Below are positions 6,117 through 6,231 of a DNA stretch of 6,231 bases, in pieces. Numbering within the stretch: position 1 is the first letter of the stretch; the number at the start of each line of letters is the position of its first letter. A model generated the notes under the pieces. It searched no databases, had not been told where the DNA came from, and worked only from the letters and a program-made list of their open reading frames with translations. This DNA is from an uncultured Roseburia sp. GTDB lineage: Bacteria > Bacillota > Clostridia > Lachnospirales > Lachnospiraceae. The stretch spans positions 1 through 6,231 of the forward strand of contig CAMENQ010000151.1 of NCBI GenBank assembly GCA_945928585.1, in the 5' to 3' direction. Position numbers and translations under genes: made by a program.

Positions 6117-6147
6117 GTTCAATTTTTCTCCTTAAATATATTTTTTA

Positions 6148-6206
6148 TCAGCTTTTCTCGCTGATTTAATTACATATTATTCAGCTTTTCCTGCTGATTT
6201 AATTAC
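6148..6206 (-). repeat. Two tandem 26-base repeats with internal hairpins in the ackA leader
   Basis: Copies at 6148-6173 and 6181-6206 (33-base period) differ at only two positions. Each begins with a TCAGC-N7-GCTGA inverted repeat, followed by TTTAATTAC. A third, partial copy of the tail (TGATTTAATTA) begins at 6218 and runs to the window edge without the hairpin. On the minus strand the loops are purine-rich (GAGAAAA and AGGAAAA). No T run follows either stem, so these are not terminators. A short inverted pair ATTAC/GTAAT (6202-6206, 6214-6218) lies beside the second copy. The function is unknown: RNA leader structures or a tandem operator are both possible. The first copy starts 31 bases upstream of the ackA ATG. 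Confidence 0.75.
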
Positions 6207-6231
6207 TTTTTATGTAATGATTTAATTATGT

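Noticed and set aside
6148..6231. CRISPR array or insertion-sequence end in the ackA leader
   Set aside because: There are only two full copies separated by 7 bases, with no spacer-sized intervals, no cas genes, and no transposase or target duplication.
6117..6231. CcpA cre site or clear sigma-A promoter for ackA
   Set aside because: No match to the cre pattern was found. A TTAAAT/TAATAT pair with 17-base spacing exists inside the repeats but is too far from consensus in AT-rich DNA to be called.

Overview
All six supported genes, and the first codons of a seventh, lie on the minus strand, so transcription runs from the high to the low coordinate end. The DNA is AT-rich. The protein sequences (the L32 N-terminus MSICPKNKTSK with a four-cysteine zinc ribbon, an ACP with a DSLDVFQIVMGIEEEFD helix II, and a large 7TM hybrid kinase) and the gene order ackA ... 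yceD-rpmF-plsX-acpP-rnc suggest a low-GC Firmicute, most likely a clostridial bacterium of the Lachnospiraceae type. This placement is a judgement from sequence likeness, not a search result.

Layout in the direction of transcription: (1) a repeat-bearing leader (about 6231-6117) precedes ackA (acetate kinase), which ends in a strong intrinsic terminator at about 4856-4895. (2) A promoter with two sets of short direct repeats drives a 775-residue membrane hybrid sensor histidine kinase (extracytoplasmic beta-rich domain, seven predicted membrane helices, HisKA, HATPase, receiver). (3) A near-consensus sigma-A promoter at 2398-2426 drives yceD (DUF177) and rpmF (ribosomal protein L32), which are separated by 3 bases and probably translationally coupled. 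(4) A 217-base non-coding stretch (1411-1627) holds two intrinsic-terminator-like hairpins, a third hairpin and a possible enclosing stem. (5) plsX and acpP (phospholipid and fatty acid synthesis) follow, then a hairpin, and then the start of rnc (RNase III), which runs off the low-coordinate edge.

Functionally, the window joins acetate/ATP production (AckA), a ribosomal protein with its usual DUF177 partner, entry of acyl chains into phospholipid synthesis (PlsX takes acyl groups from acyl-ACP; acpP encodes the ACP) and RNA processing (RNase III). The housekeeping genes look ordinary. The parts most worth a second look are non-coding: the structured rpmF-plsX spacer, the repeats before ackA and before the kinase, and the hairpin before rnc. 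The kinase itself lies between ackA and the yceD-rpmF-plsX cluster with no visible partner. I saw no mobile element, CRISPR array, tRNA or rRNA, and nothing that amounts to a clearly new multi-gene system.
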